A stretch of DNA of 64,000 bases from Cladopsammia gracilis (taxonomy: Eukaryota; Cnidaria; Anthozoa; Scleractinia; Dendrophylliidae). The stretch is from assembly GCA_022457155.1 (NCBI GenBank), contig JAJGOT010000207.1, positions 1,066,501 through 1,130,500 of the forward strand, in the 5' to 3' direction. Under the pieces are notes generated by a model, which made no database searches, was not told where the DNA came from, and worked only from the letters and a program-made list of their open reading frames with translations. Within the stretch, counting starts at the first letter, position 1, and the number at the start of each line of letters is the position of its first letter. The translations under genes were made by a program, and so were the position numbers. This document shows positions 32,082-44,478 of this stretch, in pieces.

Positions 32082-34060
32082 AGGGGGAGGACTGGTGCAT
32101 TGTTTTTTTTTTACCAGGTTCTTTTGGCATACCCTCCACAAAATTTGCTGCGGAAAACTGCTTCCCTGCCCTTTGTGTGATACAGAAAATTTATGGCCCT
32201 GCCCCATGATGATATACATCTAAGAAAGTAAGCTTAACCTTCTTCATAACAGAAAGTGTATTGCTCTCCTTCCTGATCTTCGAAATGTAACAACGTGAGA
32301 TGTGTTGTCATCACCATTCCTGTCACTTTCCCTTTCTTCTTCCTTAGGGCTCGGAAAGCAAATGTCTGCAAGAATGAAATGCACCTCCTCATTTTGATCT
32401 TCCTCTGATTAAAGTGTTGTTCGGACTAATTATCACTGTTATATTGTTCCAGTTGTGTCATCATTTTCCATAAAAAGGCTTGTCTTAGCACCTCAAACAA
32501 TTTATCTTTTTTCAATGGATAGCAATTCAGATGATAGTATTTCATGTATCTGTCCAACACAGCCACTGTTGGCTTACCTAGTGTTTAGTCATTCAGCATA
32601 CCAACCCAATCATGGAATAGAGCACTAGCTGCCACCTCCAAATGCACAATTTTCCTGAATTTCATGCCTGCCCAGAGCATTGAGTATGCAGATTGCTGGA
32701 ACTGCCTCGTTGTATATGTAGAATGTGCGGGTGAGTGGTATCAAACCAGCAGCACATGTCCTCATTGCACAGACAACAGTCAAAGCAAGAGGAAACGGTA
32801 GCAGGGCTTCAAAAGCCTCATTGAACTCAGAAAATTAAATAGAACTTGTCACTTTCGTCTTTAAATGGAAGTTCCTTTTTACAAAAGGAGAAATTTTGGG
32901 CTCAACTTCCACAGAAGGTGAAGTCATTGAAGACCGTGAAGTAGAAAGTTTGGTAAGTTCTGTTTCTTTAGCAGATTTCAGAAGTTTGCAATTACTCATT
33001 TCATCGTGACTATATTCAGTGCCATCATCAACATGACGACAGAAATAAATGGTCAAATAAATAGCACAGTGAAGACAGCGAATAGACTGAATAGTCAACC
33101 TTTTCAAAGTAAATGCTGTATGTTGTTAAGGATGCAAAACATGCGTGAAATACAGAATTCCATGTCACTTCAATTGTAAACTTAAGACACAAGGCCAAAG
33201 AGTTTACCGATCCAATTTGAAGTGCGTAACTGTGCTAGAAAGCTAGCTTTCGCGATTTAAAAGTTTCCCATATATTTGTCTGTAAAATCCTTTCAATGTC
33301 CGTGTAAAGTTTCACTGACAAATGATTTAAACTTAAAAATGTAAAAGCTCGATTTCTAGATCAGCTATATCCCTAAAATTTGATTAGTAAACCCCATTGC
33401 TTGGTATCTTAAGTTGCCATCAATCAATACAAACACTGTATTTTGCACATGTTTTGCACCCCATGCAACTCTTTGGCCTCATACCTTTAGTTGTCTAAAT
33501 TTACAATTAAAATTTTGTGGAAATTATGTCTTGTATGACACCCTCAGGAGCCGAGAAACGATGTGACAATTTGCCTGCAAAAACTCACTAAAATATCTAA
33601 AATCATGGATTACAAACGTAACTCTTTGTATATACCAGAAATACGTACAGCTAGGTCCAACTATGGCACTTGGAGAGGATATATAAAGTAAACCATTATA
33701 GAATAGAGAACCCGCTACACTGACATAACCACCCTCTATCATTTACCATTAGCCAATTTGGAGAGGTGCACCAAGTGGCTAAGAGCATTAGCGTTGGGAG
33801 TCACATAGAGGTCAAACTTGCCATGCTAGATAAGTCAAATTAAAAAGAACCACAGTGCTTTGCCATAAACACTGATGCTCAAGTGACACTAGAAATGCTG
33901 TGTATAAGGACCGGTAGAGAACCTTACAATGTAAGTAAAAATATAGTTACATTTTTTATCCCTTCATTCGCCTTTATTTATTTGAATCTTTTTTTTTAAT
34001 AACAACAAGTGGTACAACTGTGAAGTATATTTTGTAACTTCATTGTTTAATTAAATCTCA
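32082..34060. other. Mostly non-coding tract with unknown minus-strand coding traces
   Basis: On the minus strand, about 32660-32832 reads FNEAFEALLPFPLALTVVCA then TFYIYNEAVPAICILNALGR. The region up to 33107 is also open (90 residues, HCAIYLTIYFCRHVDDGTEY). Composition suggests an old gene, probably transposon-borne, but I recognise no family. 33108-34060 shows nothing. Confidence 0.35.
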
Positions 34061-34601
34061 GTTAGCATATATCCCATTGAACTGGCCTTTTCTACCAAGT
34101 CACCGAGAATTTTAGTGGAAGTCATTTCCAAAGACGGTGGTCAATCAATCACAAAAGTGGTCGGGCAAGTGAGCAACCCAGGCCTTGAGGAAGTAACTTT
34201 AAATCCTATAGAGGGGGAAACAATCAAGTAAGGTATGCAAATCAACTGTTTATGAACAGTAAAACTCATTCAAGGGCGTGGTTGCTTGGACACAGTTGGC
34301 AGCCCTTGGTCACGGAAGAGAGCACGGCATGGCCTCAAAGGATGTGAATGAAGGAAAACTGAGATATGAGGTCATCTTTCCAAAGCAGAAAAAAGAATGG
34401 ATTGCCAAATCTATAATGGAGAAGACAACAAGGGACCATCTTAAATCTATGTTCAATGCAATTATTGAGAGAAAGATGCAAGATGCTGCTGAAAGAAGTG
34501 CTACACTCGCAGCACCTCACATCCCACACAACATAGCTTCAACTTCTCGACCAGCTAAAGCAGATTTCATTGCAAAACACACAACATTTTCTGACTCTTG
34601 A
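34061..34601 (+). pseudogene. Unknown spliced gene fragment
   Basis: Exon 34061-34227 (acceptor ATCTCAG, donor GTAAGG) reads LVEVISKDGGQSITKVVGQV then SNPGLEEVTLNPIEGETIK. A second exon, from about 34276 to a TGA at 34599-34601, reads EGKLRYEVIFPKQKKEWIAK, then IIERKMQDAAERSATLAAPH. It has no identified domain. Both exons look like genuine protein. I recall similar charged segments in repeated invertebrate transposon proteins but cannot name one. Confidence 0.4.
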
Positions 34602-36870
34602 AACTACATTATACAATACTGTATTTTCTTGAATTATAGTCAGGAGCGTTACGCCGGTTTGTATTATTGTTTTGCAAGTTGAAAGCCACTTAACTTGTTC
34701 AACAGAAAATCAAAATAAAAGGAGGTCCCATAACTCTGGAGGATTGTAAGAGCAAAGTTCGTAAAAAAGTTGTGGAATCCACTGTTTCAAAGGAAACCAG
34801 CAAAAAGGTGCTCCAGCCACAACTAAGTCTGTAATGAAATAAGATGGCTTGGGGATCACCTTTCTTGGAACATGCCCGATCATTTGAAACCTTCCAATGC
34901 CTTAGCTGAGTTTCCAATCCACGAGGAGTTGGTGATCCCCATGAAAACTAAGGTGACATCTATTCTAGAAAAAAGACGTGACCATGTTGTTTATCTAAGT
35001 TTTTTAAAGGTTATTTGAGTTGACTTGATAATGCTTATACATTTAAATTATTGCTCTCAGTAAATGGAGTTTCTTTTTTGCTAGATGAGGTTCATTGTTT
35101 AGTTTCAAGTTGTGTAACTGTTTTCTATTCTTTTTTCAGTTGAAATTGTTATACAGTGTTGAAACAATGTTATTCTGGCTCTCTAGAATAATATTAAAAT
35201 GTTGATTTGTAAACCATTGTTAACTTGTATTACTTCATTTCTCTCAAAGATCAAACTGAAATTTGCATCCAAGACCAACAAGAATGCTGATGATGATGTG
35301 AATGCTGCCACAGTGAGAAATGTAGTAACAAGCACCAATGACAGTCTGGTAATGCAGTTTGGTCATCAAAAGATTTACAGAGCTGTGTGATAGAGAATGT
35401 GGCAACGCAAATCCTGGGAGAATGCTCCAGCCTGTGTAGCAAGTACAGGTCCCAAGAGTACATCATAACTCTGAAGGATAGCAACATTGTGGGTGATCTG
35501 GAGAAAACAGCTCCGACGCTGCACAGATGCCTACTTAAGCTAAATCTTGCCGAGGTGCCGTAACTCCGCCATGGTAATCAATACCTATCGCCTCTCTGTT
35601 TTATTATGGCTTGGCAGTGCCAAAAAGCACGTAAATCGTAATCCAATGTGACAAATCATAACATGTTTAAATTACTGTAATGCATTATTGTAAAAGAATT
35701 GAAAACAAAATTCAACAGCTACCATATAAGAGTCCAGTGGGGGTTGGCATATCCTGGTAAGGTTAAAAGGAACAATTGTACTATAAGTAGTGTTGGGTCC
35801 GATGTGTCGGTCAACATATCGGTCAATAGTCAGTTGACATGTTGGTCGGAGCAATGTAAATCTTCCTTAAAACGGGGGAGGGGGATCTGCCTTTGCAGAC
35901 TTTGAATGTTAACAACTGTTACAATATCAAAGCAAATGCCAACTAACTTCGCGACTTTTTCTCAAGATCATATAGCAATTACTTGCAAGTTGCGGTTGAT
36001 TTTTAGCTTAGCTTCTAGACAACGGACCTCTGGAGCCAGGGGGTAACTCCCCAAATTCCCAACACGTTTTCTAGCTCTGAGAGGTAAGAGGCTCGTAACA
36101 CCTCTGTTATAAATGCCGGGTCTGGTCGGATACCAACTATTAAAACAGCAAAAATTGTGAGGCAGATATTAAAATTCAGTTAAATGTCAATTTAACAAAG
36201 TTAACATGTAACGTTGCAGCTTCGTCTCAGCTAGGATCTGCAAGTTTTTTTCCAGCAGTTTTGGAGCCGTTGTCTTCAGCGTTCCTCCAACCCACCCCAC
36301 CCTCTATTTTTTCCTTCCACTGATTCAATCAGTGTGATGGGTGCCTGGAATGGGGGCTCATGGCTGGGTTGTGGGGATTTGCCAGACATGGGGGCAGTAT
36401 TTTATCTAGGGGCTGGCTGGCCATAGCGGAAGCCCCTGGATACGCCAGGCACCCACCTTCCATTTAAACGAGGCAGTCGGTTAACCAATAACTTTTTATA
36501 ACTTCTAAAATAACAAGCTTAAACTTTCTTACTTGCATGCTTCAATAATGTACAATAATGTTTTGTTTGAACGGTCCTTATTGACAATTCAGGGAATCTC
36601 CCTTTAAAAAGAAACAGCCTTTATGTAGTTGAGAAATATCACTTTTATGTATTTTCTCTTTGATCTCTTAATGCTTAACAAAGCCTATCAGAATGATACA
36701 TGCATACTGGCAATAATTTTTCAGTGCCCCTCCCTTATCACATATAACACGATCCCCGCTCACCTGAGAAAAGGAAGAAATAAACACCTGTTCTGCAAGG
36801 CATCAAAATTATCCTGAGAAAGCTTAGGGCTCAGCCAATCACATTATCCAAATCTTTTGCTTTTAAGTAT
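34602..36870. other. Non-coding tract
   Basis: A possible exon lies at about 35250-35389 (KLKFASKTNKNADDDVNAAT then VRNVVTSTNDSLVMQ), ending just before TTTGGTC. It is isolated and unrecognised. A short repeat of TCGGTCAACATATCGGTCAAT occurs at 35807-35826. Otherwise nothing is seen. Confidence 0.4.
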
Positions 36871-37640
36871 CTTATTAAAGGGGATTCTGTTCAACAATGT
36901 TATCGAGCAGTCGTCGGAAGCATCCATTTGGGTGAGGCTCGCCATACCATCTCAGCAACATGAATTCCTGTAGGTATTTAAGGAGAAAGTCTGGGTTTGT
37001 GTTACCCTTCATTCTCTTAAACTTGTCCTTTGCCATACACAAGTGATGTAGAGATTGCCTTAAATGACAGGCCCCTTAGCTATGTGGAGGATGATGTGGC
37101 ACTTCCAATCCTGACCCCAAACTCCATGATGTTTCCACACTGTAACATCTTACCTGACCTGGAACCTCATCACATTGACGATGTGGATTTGCGGCAGAGG
37201 GCGAAAGATCTTCGAAAGTGCAAGGATGCAATGTGGAAAAGGTGGTCAAGCGAATATATCTGTAGCCTAGAGAGAGAGAGAAACAACCTAAAGCATCCAG
37301 GAAAGCACTGTACATTGGCTGTTGGAGATGTAGTAATCTTAAAGTCTGAGGACAAGAACCAAGGAAAGTGGCCTCTCGGCATTATTCAGGAGCCATATCC
37401 TGGAAGAGACAAGGGTAGTAAGAGCTGTGAAGTTGCGATCAGGGAAGAATTTCCTTGAGAGAGCAGTGCAACACCTTTATCCACTGGAACTTTCTTCTGA
37501 CCCAGTTGTCCAAGCACCTTCCAGAGTTCTTATAATGATGCGCCTGTATTCCGAACAAGGTGGCTGAGGAAAGAATCTGTGAAATTGCTGAAGCCAGGGA
37601 AAGTTCAGGATAGCTTAGACATTGAGAACTTTACCTAAGT
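36871..37640 (+). pseudogene. BEL/Pao retrotransposon integrase C-terminus
   Basis: The open part, 37030-37458, reads VEIALNDRPLSYVEDDVALP, ILTPNSMM, a WKRWSSEYICSL block and HCTLAVGDVVILKSEDKNQG. These are the integrase end and the DUF5641-type tail of BEL/Pao Pol. A frameshift near 37405 leads to VRAVKLRSGKNFLERAVQHL and YPLELSSDP. A GGGGGGAGAG purine tract at 37777-37786 could be the polypurine primer site, and 37806 onward a decayed LTR. Gag, protease and RT are absent. Confidence 0.8.
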
Positions 37641-38128
37641 AATTGACATTGAACAATGAATTGAAATCTTGTAGTATAGGGTTCTATTAGTGACTGACTT
37701 TAGCATTTTGCAAAATTCGTTGTCATGGGCCAGTCTCCCTTATTGAGGGCAACACATCTCTCCTTCGGAGTGATATGGGGGGAGAGTATCGGAGACTGGG
37801 TCCGAGTGTCAAGGTTTTTGATTGACAGATAGATACTTCCTAAGTTGCATGTTGTTATGCAAATCAGTGTGTGAAAAAACTCTGAAGCGATCTACTAAGT
37901 GGTGAAGAGTCGAGCAGCAAGCGATTAAATCTGTTGTTTGACAAGTGACACGAGTTTTGTTAGGTAAACAATTGGAGGCATTCCCAACAAGCTCAAGTAC
38001 AAACCACTTATGAGATTTTTTCTCCCTGAATTTGGGTCAAATTGCATGTTGTGATAAATGCCCAAAATGGATAAACTTTGTATCCTTGATTTAATTATGG
38101 TAATTAGTGTTTATGATTACAATTAGAA
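37641..38128. other. BEL 3' flank, possible decayed LTR
   Basis: Contains the purine tract GGGGGGAGAG at 37777-37786 followed by TGTCAAGGTTTTTGATTGAC at 37808. I could not find a matching upstream LTR in the window, so the LTR call is tentative. No gene. Confidence 0.35.
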
Positions 38129-38300
38129 GGCCGCATGGTCAAATAGTTAGGGTGCCGAACTTGACATCCGGAGGTCCCGAGTTCAAGTCCCATTGTGACC
38201 ACTAAACTAAGAGTTGTTACACGTTGTTCATCTCCTCGGCCACACTTAAAATAACCAACTGGTCTACCTCCTGCCAGTTGGGATTTTTAACATGTGTTCA
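38129..38300 (+). mobile_element. tRNA-derived SINE
   Basis: 38129-38200 starts GGCCGCATGGTCAAATAGTT and has an A-box-like and a B-box-like (CGAGTTCAAGTCCC) region. The body downstream includes CTCCTCGGCCACACTTAAAA and GCCAGTTGGGATTTTTAAC. A tRNA-like head with a fixed body is the SINE pattern. It is oriented plus. Confidence 0.65.
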
Positions 38301-38405
38301 ATTTGCAGTATTATGTTTTCATATTTGATTGGTGTGCCTGTAAATTAGCTAGATAGCTAAGTGCTCTCCACTAAATTTACATTTTGTCTGATTAATATAA
38401 GTAAT

Positions 38406-38770
38406 GTATGGTGGCCGATGGCTGCTATTCGATTTTTTCAATTGTTTTCTGGCAAATCGAAAACAAAAAGAAATTGAAAAGAACTTTTAAACCAAACCAA
38501 TTTAAAAGTTGAAAGGAAATTAAATGTAATTAGAAAGTAAAGTTAAAGTGGAATTAAAATATAAAAGTTGAAACGAAATACAATTAAATTAATAGGCGAA
38601 ATAAAAAAAATACAACCACTATAATTTCAAAATCAAATGAGAAGTTAAACAAAATAAAAATACCCATGGCCTATCACTGCTGTAGTATCCCAGCATACTT
38701 TGCAAAGAGGAAGTGGCAGAAGGAGAGGGGACTTGTAACGGTAAGCTTAGTTTCAGATTGCCTGGAAGGA
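38406..38770 (+). repeat. Composite-block left end (inverted copy at 42330-43770)
   Basis: 38406-38690 is similar to the reverse complement of 43770-43575, sharing TCAATTGTTTTCTGGCAAAT-like, CAAAATCAAATGAGAAGT and TACCCATGGCCT blocks. 38690-38770 is similar to the reverse complement of about 42419-42330 (TATCCCAGCATACTTTGCAA). Between the two parts the right copy carries 1.15 kb of other DNA. The short ORF at 38666 lies in this repeat and is not a gene by itself. Confidence 0.7.
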
Positions 38771-38929
38771 CTTGGAACTAAAGAAAGATTTAAGGAAATA
38801 CGTTCATCAATTGTTAAAAAGATAAGAAATTCTCAGCATTGTGTAAAAGGATTATTCCTGTTATTCTGGGAGTATTCGCTCGCTCAATCACAGGCTTCAC
38901 CATTTTAAAATCCATTACAGTGACAGGAA

Positions 38930-39440
38930 CATAACAGTTGATGAAGTGAGACAAGCCATTGCAAACGAACTTAATGGACCTGGGAAACTTCTTGGATACC
39001 AGGCCGGGCAGAAAAAGATTTGACAGGAGCATGGATTGAATGTCCTGAGAGACTTGGTCCACGCTATCATGTTTGAATTGGATCCTGAGGGTCTCGAAGT
39101 GTGTGTATTGGTGCAAAGAAAATTAAACTGACAGGACATTTCACTCCTAAATGGCTGAACTTTGTCCACTCAGTTGACAGTCATGATAAGCTCATGGGGT
39201 ACCAGAATAACACCTATCCTCTCGCCCATATATGGTTGCATCGACATGGCAAGTCAAAAGCTTTTGTGGCTTTGCATATGGGTGTCCAACTCTGACCCAC
39301 TATTAATTGGACGTTGGTACCTGGAGTACCTGTACGAGACTAGAACCATTGGGTCTTACATGAGAATGGACAGGGGCACTGACATAGGAACACTGGCAAC
39401 TATGCATGCTTTCCTGAGACAACGTCATCATCAAACCATG
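38930..39440 (+). pseudogene. rve-type transposase/integrase-like protein remnant
   Basis: Pieces in order: ITVDEVRQAIANELNGPGKL, a stop near 39020, EHGLNVLRDLVHAIMFELDP, a frame change near 39100, then GHFTPKWLNFVHSVDSHDKL and MGYQNNTYPLA. After another frame change come YGCIDMASQKLLWLCIWVSN and MRMDRGTDIGTLATMHAFLR. The VD, the YGCID Asp and the following RxDxG block fit an RNase-H-fold core of the kind found in many repeated invertebrate genes. A donor GTGAGT lies at 39438. At about 39896 a short RWWRELGHYDPRNP may be a scrap of its end. Inactive. Confidence 0.65.
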
Positions 39441-39449
39441 TGAGTTTTA

Positions 39450-40281
39450 AATTAGAAGTATAAGTTGGTGTACTCGATTTCAATCCTGCCACTCAGAGAG
39501 GAACCCATATTGCATGGGATCACTTTATTATTGTTGAAAAAACTTACCTTTAATTAGTTTGTAATATTTTATTTGTTCTTTAAATTATATGCCCATTGGC
39601 ATATATGAAATTGCTCTTTATTTTTCAAACAATTCCTCCTAGAACCCAGTCTGCAGAGTGTGGCAGAACTCGATGAGAACTTAAGCATGGAAAGCCAGAT
39701 CACGACTTAACAACCAGTGGACTGACAAACTCTTCTTCAGAACGTCAATATTCCTTGTGTTAATCAGAAAAATGCTTAAAATGCTAAGATTGACACAAAA
39801 GACAAAAGAGAACTTGCCATACTCTGTAGACTGGACTAGAACTACTGTTTAAAAATCAAAATCAATTGTGAGCATTTTTGTTAGATTACAAGGTGGTGGA
39901 GAGAACTAGGCCACTATGATCCAAGAAATCCAATTGACAGGTGATGACGGTACCTAAAAAGTTTAACTTTGGAGCACTTATTTGCGGATTCTGCTGCTTT
40001 TTAGTTAACACTGTGCCAAATATTTGACCAAGTACCTATGCTCATACACAAAATGCTAACTGGTCAGAATGAATGAATAAAGAGGAATGAATGACGCTTA
40101 TTACCTTTTAAATACTCCATCCCAAAGGCAGAAAAGGAACTCAACACTATTTGAACCCAGAAGACCAGAAGTTATATACAGCTCCATTTCAATTATTTAA
40201 GAAACCTTACTCAAGAACCTTTTCAATGCCACTAACTTTATTCTCAGTTGAGTTTTTGATTAATTTGCTTTTTTTTTTCTG
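39450..40281. other. Non-coding tract
   Basis: Holds the short transposase-like scrap near 39896 and nothing else that I can name. The sequence is AT-rich. Confidence 0.4.
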
Positions 40282-40826
40282 GTGACCCACACGATGCTTC
40301 TTGCAGTCCCAATAAACATCCTAAATTTATTTACAAATACTTCCACTGTCCACTCCTATAATACACGATCCTCCACTTCTAATAACTTCTATATAAAAAA
40401 CTCGAGACTTGAAATACAAAGAAAAGCCTTTTCTAGAATTGGAGCAAAATTATGGAATGAGATACCATGCTTTCTGAGAGAATTATCTAAGAGTTCATTT
40501 AAAAACAAAATTAAGAATATACTTTTGACTATACTTAAAGAAGCAGATTCCTATATTAATATTGACGAGATTATCTCTCAAGTTAAATCAATAAGTAATT
40601 AATATTTTCACAATTCTCTTTCTTTTATTTCAATCACTTCTTTTTTTAATATTGTTTGATCCTTTCTTTTTATTTCAACAAATTGGTGTGTGTAGCGATT
40701 TCTAATCATGTAATTAATTTCACTGGCCTGCCAAGATTAGCTTTTGCTACCTGCAGGCCAGTATTATAAATTCTATAATAACTATAACTAATAAAGATTT
40801 TTGTTGTTGTTGTTGTTGTTGTTGCA
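40282..40826 (+). mobile_element. LINE 3' end: RT protein C-terminus, 3' hairpin and TTG tail
   Basis: The ORF to 40602 ends a non-LTR retrotransposon polyprotein. It shows VHSYNTRSSTSNNFYI, GAKLWNEIPCFLREL and SSFKNKIKNILL, the usual order after the RT domain in CR1/L2/RTE-like elements. The 3' UTR follows, with a hairpin at 40722-40762 (10 perfect pairs, 21-nt loop), AATAAAGA and a (TTG)n tail at about 40801-40824. The left part of the LINE is missing, as normal for 5'-truncated copies. Confidence 0.85.
40722..40762 (+). ncRNA. LINE 3' stem-loop, copy 1
   Basis: 40722-40731 (ACTGGCCTGC) pairs perfectly with 40753-40762. The 21-nt loop has the core GATTAGCTTTTGCTA. The same loop core, with a different but also perfect stem, is at 49294-49334. 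Reverse transcriptases of many LINEs recognise such 3' stem-loops. Confidence 0.8.
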
Positions 40827-41209
40827 TTTATCATGGTCCCCCTCATGTAAAGAGAACTTGATGCATTCAAAGAGACCATTTGGAATTGCCACAGAATTAG
40901 ACCACAGAAGGATGCCGTGCTTGCTGGCAATCCTGATCATATTTACAGCTTCCCCAAGAACTAACGAGGAAGAGGAACTTTGCGTTGAGAGAAGTGTACC
41001 AAAGTCTATAAAATATAAAAATAAGCGGGCAGTAGGAATTTTTGAAGATTGGCAATGAGTACGAAGTGTCAAGTTTCAGCAATACTAGGTCCTAAGTTGG
41101 AATCATCAACAGTTACTGTGACAGGTAGTGTTGAGTCGAGCAGTGAGTCCATGTCAGGGGAGGTAGAAAAAGTTTCTCGCAACGTAGATATGAATGCTAT
41201 GCCAGTTTC

Positions 41210-42260
41210 CTAACCCATTCTCAATAAAATTGTTGATTGCTCTAAGTGACAAATTGCCAGTGGAAAATAACACATCTTCACCATGCACCAATTCTTTAGA
41301 GGCAATTTCCGGATCAAACAAAATGTGCCCACTGCCTGCATATCTACCACCATGAGATTTTCACTTGAACGCTCATAAGAAAAGTGGGCCAGACTTTCAC
41401 ATTTCTGCCGAATATCAGTGTCCACGCCATAGAGTTCTCCCATGTTGTTTAGGTACTTTGTAAATTCCCCATCAATATTTCTTCAATGGTAACCCATTCA
41501 TCACCAAACTGTCCATGGATTCTTCCCATGTATATTCTCTTGTAAGTGAGGGTTTTCCCATATAGTTCCAAGTTACCCACCTGTTTTAATTCTTGCTCCA
41601 GCTTTTGCAGGAAATTCCGGGCCAGCATGTGCATTTGCACCACCGTCTGTGTGCTCAATTGTTTTTTTTGTTTGATAATGTCAACTGCAGATGCTAAACA
41701 CCTTTTTACTACCCACTGCTGATGATAAAACTCTGTCATTTTACTCATGGCCTTAAACGCTTCACTAAAGCCTCCTCTGCCAAAAGGCTCATTGGCAATA
41801 CTGAATTCTACCGTCAAGGGTTGGCTGGACCACGTTATGTTGGCAAGATCAAACGTGAACAGCTCAATTCCTTCAGTGGACTTTTCGTTGATAACTCTGC
41901 CAAGCTTCATCATCTTCAGCACTGAAAGACTTTTTGGGAAGGCTTCACTAGGGCTTTGAGCTTTTGTAGCTGGCAACGACTGTGTATTTGCCCTCTTGAA
42001 TAGTGGTTTCAGTTGTCCATCATGTTCCAAGCGGTTTCCTGTCATGCTTGCAACATCTCAGTCGACTGGCTCAATAAAACCTTCATGCACAACTTTAAGG
42101 TTGGTAATTTGATCTAAAGAATTACAGGATGGGCCTTGTTCTCCTGCCAGTACATCGCATACTATGCGTTCTCCTACTATTGAAGCAAAGTGCCTTCTGC
42201 ATGCATTCTTGATATTGTTCAATGTTACTTCCTCATACTCAAAAGGGACAAATTCTCACG
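41210..42260 (-). pseudogene. Alpha-type protein kinase pseudogene
   Basis: On the minus strand a leading segment at 42260-42060 (YEEVTLNNIKNACRRHFASI, NSLDQITNLKVVHEGFIEP) precedes the main ORF at 42045-41449. That ORF contains LFTFDLANITWSSQPLTVEF, ANEPFGRGGFSEAFKAMSK and QQWVVKRC, the nucleotide-binding part of alpha kinases (MHCK/EF2K type). A one-base indel near 41465 leads to EFTKYLNNMGELYGVD, then CESLAHFSYERSSENLMVVD and, after another shift, HILFDPEIASKELVHGEDVL. The HFSYE and LMVVDMQ motifs match the catalytic C-lobe. At least two frameshifts and a TGA upstream make it inactive. Alpha-kinase genes captured by repeats are known in invertebrates; here it lies in a block with inverted ends. 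Confidence 0.8.
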
Positions 42261-42329
42261 CACCAATGCAACTGTACTTCTGCTTAATCTTTGAACAACG
42301 ATTTCCTCCTTCTGTAGGATGTTTCTTGA

Positions 42330-43229
42330 AATTTGTGAACGACAAAGCTAACTGTTACCAGTCTCCTCTCCTTCTGCAACGTCCTCTTTGCAAAGTATGC
42401 TGGGATAATATATATAGATAGGCTGAGCCTAACAGCGTTGCTCTTTGAACAGAAAGCCGATGATGAACTTAACTGAGGTGAAAGGTCGGAAGCACAAGAA
42501 TACAATTATTGACGACCAGGCTATTTTTTAATTTTAGCACTTCTCAAAAGCAGACTTACGCGACCGTTTGCACAGTACATTTAGACTGTACAAAAGTTCA
42601 CAAAAACAACTTTTTCTCCGTCTAGAATAACTAGTACAACTAATTTCCAAATAAAATACACCTGTTGTTCATAAAAAAAATTGTCCAAGAAACTGATTTG
42701 GAAATCAAAATTGCAAAAAAATACTAACATATTTGCATAAGACCACGCGAGTGAAGTTTAGAACTATAAAATCGAAGTCTTGTTTTGTTACATAAAATTG
42801 CTTTTCAACCTATGTAATGAATGAACAAACACATAAAAATGGACAACACAATCTTCTTTCGAAACATTTTATTCAAATCTCCATAAGTTTGTTTAAAAGC
42901 AAAAACGCAAACCATTTATAGCTCATCGAGTTCGAGATGTCTCCGATGAAAGAAATCAAAACAACAGAATTTAATTGAGCACGTTTTATAAACAATTCTC
43001 CAAAGCTAGCGAGAACACAAAGAAAAAGTCAATCACAGATTGATATCAACGTAAATTCCCATCGAAAAATGTATTTTGTTTACCTTGAAGCCCCTCCACT
43101 GCTTGGAAATTCTTTAAATCTCCGCTTCTCCAGTTCTGAAACCCGAAATGACAAATATCTCCTTGCATTGTTCCCATCCTCAAAGCAAGATTTTAATCCC
43201 TGAAAGCTCTTCTTTTTCCACTATTGCGG
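42330..43229. other. Composite-block right part, upstream of the alpha kinase
   Basis: 42330-42419 is the inverted partner of 38690-38770. 42425-43229 is AT-rich, with no gene. The 42284-42505 minus ORF falls inside the repeat and is not supported separately. Confidence 0.5.
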
Positions 43230-43560
43230 CTTCTGAGTATCCCTTAATTAGTATCCCTGTCTTGAGTAGCAAACTGCGAAAAATATGCAGAAGAATAACG
43301 ACTTTAATTTAAACGGTTTTCTCCGCTAAACACAGCAAAACATCAAAAGTATTTTACCAGGTGACATGAAAATTGCAAAGATACGCGGATGTTTTGCAAC
43401 GGTATACACGCCCGCAAGTTAGCCCTACGCATATGCCGGGCACACGATGCGCCCGCGAAACATTCCACTAGCCATGACCATGAAAAATGACGGGCATGGG
43501 TTCTATGGTTCTTTGGTTCTATGAGTATGGGGCTCCGCACAGCCTTCGGCTCGCAGAGCT
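43230..43560 (+). repeat. Dispersed repeat, copy 2
   Basis: Matches 2739-3070 in order and strand, sharing CTTCTGAGTATCCCTTAAT, GCTAGCCATGACCATGAAAA-like and TTCTATGAGTATGG blocks. It carries a local duplication of GGTTCTATGG. It splits the inverted composite end. Confidence 0.75.
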
Positions 43561-43574
43561 CCGCTACTACGGCA

Positions 43575-43770
43575 GTGACAGGCCATGGGTATTTATATTT
43601 TTTACTTCTCATTTGATTTTGAAATGTATTGGATTTATTTTTCTTTTTAATTTCTCTTTTTAATTTAACTTTATTTCGTTTTCTTTTCAATTTTCTTTTT
43701 GATTTCTTTTTGTTCTCAATTTGCTAGAAAACAATTGATAAAATCAAATGGCAGCTATTGGACACCATAG
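43575..43770 (-). repeat. Composite-block right end
   Basis: The reverse complement aligns with 38406-38690; both carry long A-rich runs, CATTTGATTTTG-type and CCATGGGTATT blocks. The pair bounds about 5.4 kb that holds the rve-like and alpha-kinase remnants. Confidence 0.65.
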
Positions 43771-44478
43771 TAATGATCCGCATAAGAAGGAAAATGCTAA
43801 CCGCAATGCACGATGGAATATCAACTTTATTCAATGTTGCAGTCAGCGATTTCATTGGCCGAGACTCAAAGATTGCTAAAAAGTTATTGTGCAAGGTGCA
43901 TTTTGTCTGTTTTTTAAAGGTTTCAAGTAATTTGAGACGCAATTGCACAACATATCATTTTTACAAGAAATTGTACTTGGGGAACTTCATAAAAGGCGAA
44001 AAATATTAACTGTTTTCTTCTGCTATTGTTATTGGTTAAGCAAGAACATTTCCTAAAATTTATATGTCGCAAATGGATTTTCTTTATTTTTATACTGGAA
44101 TATAATTATGAACCATCTGCTTCTACCCTATTTTTGAAATCAGAGATATTCTATGTGGCATCTATGTGATGAGATCGTAGATTTTGCCAAAACTCTAACT
44201 ATTCGCTCTGGAATTCAAATTTGCTTTAAATAGTGTCACATGTCTGAAGGTGGATTAAAAAAAATTAATAAAAACGGGCTTTTATCCGCGTAAACAAGCT
44301 CATTGATTGTAAGTTGTGTCATTTCAACTGTAGTGTTTTTCTATGGGTGTAAACGGACGTTTTGCATACATGTTGATCGCAAGTGTCCATCTTGCGTTTA
44401 CACAAGATTCAACCAATTAGATCTCCAGATTCTATCATGTGATAGCTCGACCATTTGCATGGGTGCCATGTTAAAAAA

